A stretch of DNA of 64,000 nt from Paenibacillus sabinae T27 (lineage in GTDB: Bacteria; Bacillota; Bacilli; Paenibacillales; Paenibacillaceae), in NCBI RefSeq assembly GCF_000612505.1, contig NZ_CP004078.1, positions 1,352,001 through 1,416,000 of the forward strand, written 5' to 3'. The translations under genes and the position numbers were made by a program. Each line of letters opens with the position of its first letter. The first letter of the stretch is position 1. The notes under the pieces were generated by a model. It was not told where the DNA came from, ran no database searches, and saw only the letters and a program-made list of their open reading frames with translations. This document shows positions 60,255-64,000 of the stretch, in pieces.

Positions 60255-60968
60255 ATGATGGGCAAATCCCACCTGGTGATCAGCACCGGTGTCACTTTGT
60301 CGGCCATGCAGCTGGCCGGCATTCATATCACGGTTCCCGCCGTCGCCGTAGCGGTGCTCAGCTCGCTGCTGCCTGACATCGATGAGCCGAATTCGCTGCT
60401 CGTGCGCAAGGCGGTTCCCGCCATGCTGCTGCGCACGCTGCAGTTAGCGTTAATTGCCGCAGCCATCTTTTTGTATTTTGCGGACATCGCGCCTTATCCC
60501 TGGAATATCGTGCAGGCGCTGCTCGTCGGCAGCGTGGCGTTTCTGCCGGGACGAAGGCTGCGCAAGCTCGTTATGCTGCTGATTGCAGTAGGGCTGATTG
60601 CGTTCGGAAGCGCTTATGATCCGTGGAATGCGATAGCGGGCAGTATTCTCGTCATTGCGGCGGTCGTTCCCCACCGGGGCCTGACCCATACACTGTACGG
60701 CTTGGCCGGGTGGACGGCGCTGCTGTATATGGCCGGGAAGGGAATGGAAGGCGGAGAACTGCTGTGGGTTGCCGGAGGCCTATCCTACGGGCTGCATCTG
60801 CTTGCGGATTCCCTCACCCAGCGAGGCATCACCCCGCTGCCACCCCTGCCCTTCAAGCTTCGTCTGAAGCTGATGAGCACCGGCACGAAGAAGGGCGGGG
60901 CCGTCGAAGGCACATGCGTGGCGCTGACGCTGGCGCTTGTCGTCTTTGTTTTTATGATCAGCCGCTGA
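60255..60968 (+). CDS. DUF457/YdjM-type membrane-bound metal-dependent hydrolase
   Basis: ATG 60255 (or 60258) follows GAAAGGGGC. The 237-residue protein has the DUF457 pattern: KSHLVISTGVT near the start with its His, LPDIDEPNS, HRGLTHTLYG and GLHLLADSLTQRGI. These conserved His and Asp residues are thought to bind metal. Several membrane segments are present. YdjM-type members are membrane proteins, some SOS-regulated, with no firm biochemical role. No LexA box is visible in the short upstream gap. A terminator follows. Confidence 0.88.
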   Translation: MMGKSHLVISTGVTLSAMQLAGIHITVPAVAVAVLSSLLPDIDEPNSLLVRKAVPAMLLRTLQLALIAAAIFLYFADIAPYPWNIVQALLVGSVAFLPGRRLRKLVMLLIAVGLIAFGSAYDPWNAIAGSILVIAAVVPHRGLTHTLYGLAGWTALLYMAGKGMEGGELLWVAGGLSYGLHLLADSLTQRGITPLPPLPFKLRLKLMSTGTKKGGAVEGTCVALTLALVVFVFMISR

Positions 60969-61009
60969 GGCGTTAGACGGACTTGCTGCTTGAAATATGT
61001 TCAGGTGTA

Positions 61010-61047
61010 AAGGATGCTGTCCTCAAGGACAAGCATCCCTTTTTTTG
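61010..61047 (+). terminator. Terminator after DUF457 gene
   Basis: GGATGCT at 61012-61018 pairs with AGCATCC at 61032-61038, with an inner GTCC/GGAC stem and a TCAA loop, followed by eight T. Confidence 0.9.
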
Positions 61048-61071
61048 AATTTTTGCAGCCCAATCAGCCTT

Positions 61072-61100
61072 TTGAGATGTATATTTAAAGAAAATTTAAT
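61072..61100 (+). promoter_or_regulatory. Candidate promoter of kinase/regulator operon
   Basis: TTGAGA at 61072-61077 and TTTAAT at 61095-61100 are separated by 17 bases. The predicted transcript would begin just upstream of the ribosome site AAGGGAGG at 61111. Confidence 0.45.
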
Positions 61101-61126
61101 TCGGTCCGCAAAGGGAGGCGAAGCCC

Positions 61127-62872
61127 ATTTACAAGAAAAGCCTGTTTGTAAAGCTGTTGGTTTGGATGCTGATCGTGACGACGATTCCCTTTATTTTGTC
61201 TAATATTATATCCTATAGGTCAAGCTACCGGTCTCTTCAGAATCAAGTCATTGAGTTAAACCGCGGCACGCTGCTGATCGGTATGGAAAATATGAAAAAG
61301 TATCTGCAGGAATTAAATCTGTTATCGGTATCATGGTATTCCGAAGAGGACATGTCTGCCTTCAGCAGGAAAAATACGGATTACTACGAGCGATATACCT
61401 TTATCCAGAGGAATCTGGCCGATTTATACAGCCGGCGTCATGAAATCAAAATTGTCAATTTCTACGGGGCAGATGCCGAACAGCAATACGAGACGGATGA
61501 TTCCATTTCTTATGATGCTCTTGGGGACGTTCTCCCGCCCGCAGATACGCGTCAGTGGGACAGGTTGCCCGGCTATGAAGTGCGGCAGCTTGGCGGCGAA
61601 CGTCTTCTGGCTGTCCATAAAAAGCTGATTGATTATCCCAAATCGACTTTACTGGGATTGCTGTCCATTTATGTTTCTCTGGATGAAGTCCAAAGCTTGA
61701 ACCAACTGTTGTTTGATCCTTCTCTTGAAACCATGTTTATGTATATCAATACAGACAACCAGCTGCTGTACACCTCATCGGCTTCACTGCCCAGTCAAAC
61801 GTTGATCGGCGAGAATGTCACTGCCGTGGATAACGATACAGCCAAGCAGGGCTATTGGTTCGGAGAATGGGAAGGAAAACAAGGAGTGTATGTATATGCA
61901 AGCGATCATTATCTGAATCTTCCCCTGACGATCATCAAATTTATTCCATCGACGGTCATGAATGAGTCGGCCAAGCAGACGTTAAGCCGGTCGATCGCAA
62001 TTCAGCTGGTTGCCCTGGCCTGTATCGTGATATTGGCTTTTGTTCTTTCCTATTCCACCATTGTGCCGATAAAGCGTCTTGTGCGGAGTATTTCCTATGT
62101 GGAGCTCGGGATTTTTGATATTGCCCCCACTGTCAGCCGCCAGGACGAGCTTGGCATTCTGGAGCGCCGGTTTGAACTGATGGTACATAATTTGAAACGG
62201 TTAATTATCAATGAATATCATCAGAAGCTGGAAGTTTCGACGGCTAGGATTAAAATGCTTCAGGCGCAGATCAATCCCCATTTTCTGTACAACGCGCTGC
62301 AATCTATTTCAACTGAGGCGATGCGGCATCAAGCCGAGGAGGTCAGCGACCGGATCACCGAGCTGGGGTTTATTTTGAGATACAGTATGGATATGAGCAA
62401 AGAGACCGTTCCGCTTGAGCAGGAACTTAACCATATCGGGCATTACCTCTCCCTTCAGGAGAACCGGTTCAGAAAAAAACTCACTTATCAGGTTTCCTGC
62501 GACCCCGCCGCTCGTTCCGCAATCGTGCCGAAAATGATTCTTCAACCGATTGTGGAAAACAGCATTATTCATGGAATTGAAAACGGCACAGGCAAAGGCA
62601 AAATTGAGGTGGACATTACACGGGACTCCGGACTGGTGATAAGCATCAGTGATAATGGAAAAGGAATGAAGCAGGAGGAGATCGAAGCCATGAAAGCGCG
62701 TTATGCCAAGCATAAGGTTCTGGAGCAGGAAGAGGGCGGTATCGGTCTGATGAATGTATTGCAGCGGCTGTGGCTTCATTTCGGCGACGATTTCCATTGG
62801 GAAATGACAAGTCTCCCGTACGAGAAAACGCAAATCCGGCTTATGATTCACTTGAAGGAGGATGAGGCATGA
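61127..62872 (+). CDS. YesM-type sensor histidine kinase, likely ATT start
   Basis: The best initiation signal is AAGGGAGG at 61111-61118, eight bases before an ATT codon at 61127, giving I/MYKKSLFVKLLVWMLIV: a short basic tail and full first membrane span. The first ordinary start, TTG 61157, would remove the basic tail and part of the span. The 581 residues comprise membrane span 1 (about 8 to 28), an extracellular sensor region to about 285, span 2, a HAMP-like linker, and the His_kinase box QAQINPHFLYNAL with phospho-His near 384. The ATPase domain follows (NSIIHGIENG, ISDNGKG, GGIGLMNV). Such kinases often sense sugars. The response regulator gene overlaps its stop. Confidence 0.88.
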   Translation: MYKKSLFVKLLVWMLIVTTIPFILSNIISYRSSYRSLQNQVIELNRGTLLIGMENMKKYLQELNLLSVSWYSEEDMSAFSRKNTDYYERYTFIQRNLADLYSRRHEIKIVNFYGADAEQQYETDDSISYDALGDVLPPADTRQWDRLPGYEVRQLGGERLLAVHKKLIDYPKSTLLGLLSIYVSLDEVQSLNQLLFDPSLETMFMYINTDNQLLYTSSASLPSQTLIGENVTAVDNDTAKQGYWFGEWEGKQGVYVYASDHYLNLPLTIIKFIPSTVMNESAKQTLSRSIAIQLVALACIVILAFVLSYSTIVPIKRLVRSISYVELGIFDIAPTVSRQDELGILERRFELMVHNLKRLIINEYHQKLEVSTARIKMLQAQINPHFLYNALQSISTEAMRHQAEEVSDRITELGFILRYSMDMSKETVPLEQELNHIGHYLSLQENRFRKKLTYQVSCDPAARSAIVPKMILQPIVENSIIHGIENGTGKGKIEVDITRDSGLVISISDNGKGMKQEEIEAMKARYAKHKVLEQEEGGIGLMNVLQRLWLHFGDDFHWEMTSLPYEKTQIRLMIHLKEDEA

Positions 62873-64000
62873 AAGTATTGATTGTTGACGACGAGGAACA
62901 TGTGAGAGAAGGGATCGAGCTTTCGGTTTCATGGGAAAAGTTCGGCGTTAAAGAAAGGCTTATGGCTGACAATGGGATTGAGGCTCTTGATTTGATCCGG
63001 CTTCATCATCCGGCGGTTGTCTTCTGCGATATGAAAATGCCTGTAATGAACGGAATCGAGCTGCTTGAGAAAATAAGGGAAGAAGAGTTGAATACCCAGG
63101 TCATTGTGGTAAGCGGATACAGCGATTTCGAATTTACCCGGGCTGCGATCAAGGCGAATGGAATCGATTACATTCTCAAGCCCATTCGGAGAAAAGAAAT
63201 GGAGGAAGCGCTGCAAAGGGCTGTTGATGCCTGGAATAAATTTGAGAACGGAAAACAGGCCGAAGCCCGGCTTGGGGCTATTGTCCGGAAAGCGGATGCT
63301 TTGCTTGAAGAGGAGAAGATTGTGGCGTTGGCAAAAGGCGATCGCACTCCTGTAAACGCAGTCAAAAAAATGTTCGAAAGAATCGGGCTGCCTGAATCCT
63401 CCTTGAACATCGTGATGATTTTGCCCAAAAACAGGCTGGATATCGTAAGCAATCGTTTCATGATGGACGATCAGCTGTTTTTCTTTGCCATAAACAATAT
63501 TGTTTTGGATGCGATGGGTAAAGACAGGCCGTACTATCTGTGCAGATTGGACGAGTATCAATGGCTGCTTGTTACAGCGATCCAAGGGAAGGATTTGGCT
63601 ATATACCTGAACCGGGTGAGACGGGCATGGAAAGACACACTCGGACTTGAGGTGCTGGTCGGAGAATGCAGACAGCTTTATGCGCTGGAGAATATCTCCG
63701 AGGGCGTTGGAGAGGCCAGAAAAGAACTGCTGAACAGCAATGTGTTCTCCGGCAAACCGGAGGCTTCGGATGATGCAGGAGCAGAAGAGGCCGGATTGAA
63801 GAACTATTTGCTTTTGCTGAAGAATGCCATTGAAACGGGAAACAAGCATTTGGTCTCCGAGATCGTGAAATCCTATGCGGACAGCTTGTGCGAGGCGGGA
63901 GTGCTGCCATTGAAAGAACTACAGCTGTGCTCGATGGAGGCGAATTTAATGCTAGGACGATTGATCACCAAACAGAAGGAAACGCTCCCGATTCTCTATT
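62869..64000 (+). CDS. YesN-type response regulator, 3'-truncated by window
   Basis: ATG 62869 overlaps the kinase stop (ATGA). The visible 377 residues start with a receiver domain: MKVLIVDDEEHVREG with the acidic pair, phospho-Asp in VFCDMKMPVMNG (residue near 56), VSGYSDFEFT and the Lys in YILKPIRRKE. A long linker region follows. In this family a C-terminal AraC-type DNA-binding domain comes next, but lies beyond the window. It is the cognate regulator of the kinase; YesM/YesN pairs usually control a nearby sugar transporter or glycosidase gene set. Confidence 0.9.
   Translation, partial: MKVLIVDDEEHVREGIELSVSWEKFGVKERLMADNGIEALDLIRLHHPAVVFCDMKMPVMNGIELLEKIREEELNTQVIVVSGYSDFEFTRAAIKANGIDYILKPIRRKEMEEALQRAVDAWNKFENGKQAEARLGAIVRKADALLEEEKIVALAKGDRTPVNAVKKMFERIGLPESSLNIVMILPKNRLDIVSNRFMMDDQLFFFAINNIVLDAMGKDRPYYLCRLDEYQWLLVTAIQGKDLAIYLNRVRRAWKDTLGLEVLVGECRQLYALENISEGVGEARKELLNSNVFSGKPEASDDAGAEEAGLKNYLLLLKNAIETGNKHLVSEIVKSYADSLCEAGVLPLKELQLCSMEANLMLGRLITKQKETLPILY

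Noticed and set aside
1..64000. CRISPR arrays, tRNA or rRNA genes
   Set aside because: No regularly spaced direct repeats of CRISPR type, no cloverleaf with a T-loop signature and no rRNA-like segment were noticed. A tRNA attachment site for the prophage was looked for near 17.3 to 17.6 kb and not seen.

Overview
The window looks like a chromosomal stretch of a Paenibacillus-type Firmicute. Strong AGGAGG-type ribosome binding sites precede almost every gene, GTG and TTG starts are common, composition is mid-GC with AT-rich inserts, and the gene content fits: luxS, a YesM/YesN-type two-component pair, sulfate and methionine ABC operons, and Gram-positive-style lipoproteins. No tRNA, rRNA or CRISPR array was seen.

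Positions 1 to about 17.5 kb are the late half of a podovirus-like prophage, all on the plus strand. It runs scaffold, major capsid protein, two head-tail adaptors, a nozzle-like protein, a tail spike, internal virion proteins with a lytic transglycosylase domain that appears to be reached by a -1 frameshift, a 1396-residue virion protein, a small membrane protein, amidase endolysin and holin. Two cargo genes are embedded: an O-antigen ligase/polymerase-like membrane protein with its own promoter and terminator, and a secreted trypsin-like protease. Terminase, portal and integration genes are not in the window. At the right edge lies a 180-bp noncoding block with a DnaA box pair, a 22-bp palindrome and repeated TGTTAC half-sites.

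Positions 17.6 to 31.2 kb hold a Tad-type pilus locus: CpaB-like, CpaE-like with a degenerate P-loop, CpaF/TadA ATPase, TadB, TadC, two tandem paralogous pilin-like peptides and two pseudopilin-like proteins. Three secreted proteins follow, two of them large PKD-type proteins (767 and about 1290 residues). I infer one surface-appendage system. No prepilin peptidase is present in the window.

Positions 31.4 to 45.3 kb are housekeeping: transketolase, PpnP, a secreted M14 peptidase, a beta-hydroxyacid dehydrogenase, glucose-6-phosphate isomerase, a YigZ protein, a TetR regulator, a YjbQ protein, the sulfate transporter cysT-cysW-cysA plus binding protein, and an MBL-fold hydrolase. From 45.4 to 48.8 kb is a decayed sugar ABC transporter broken by deletions, frameshifts and a TnpB-only IS605-type element.

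Positions 49 to 57.1 kb contain an acetyltransferase, then luxS with a short-chain dehydrogenase on the minus strand, divergent from metQ-aminotransferase-metN-metI-HcxA-like dehydrogenase-mtnN. This is a coherent methionine uptake, methionine keto-acid and S-adenosylhomocysteine recycling unit. A short AT-rich insert at 57.2 to 59.2 kb carries a GNAT enzyme and a MurG-type glycosyltransferase. The right end has a Cof-type phosphatase, a DUF457 membrane protein, and a YesM-type kinase that seems to start at an ATT codon, followed by its response regulator, which runs off the window.
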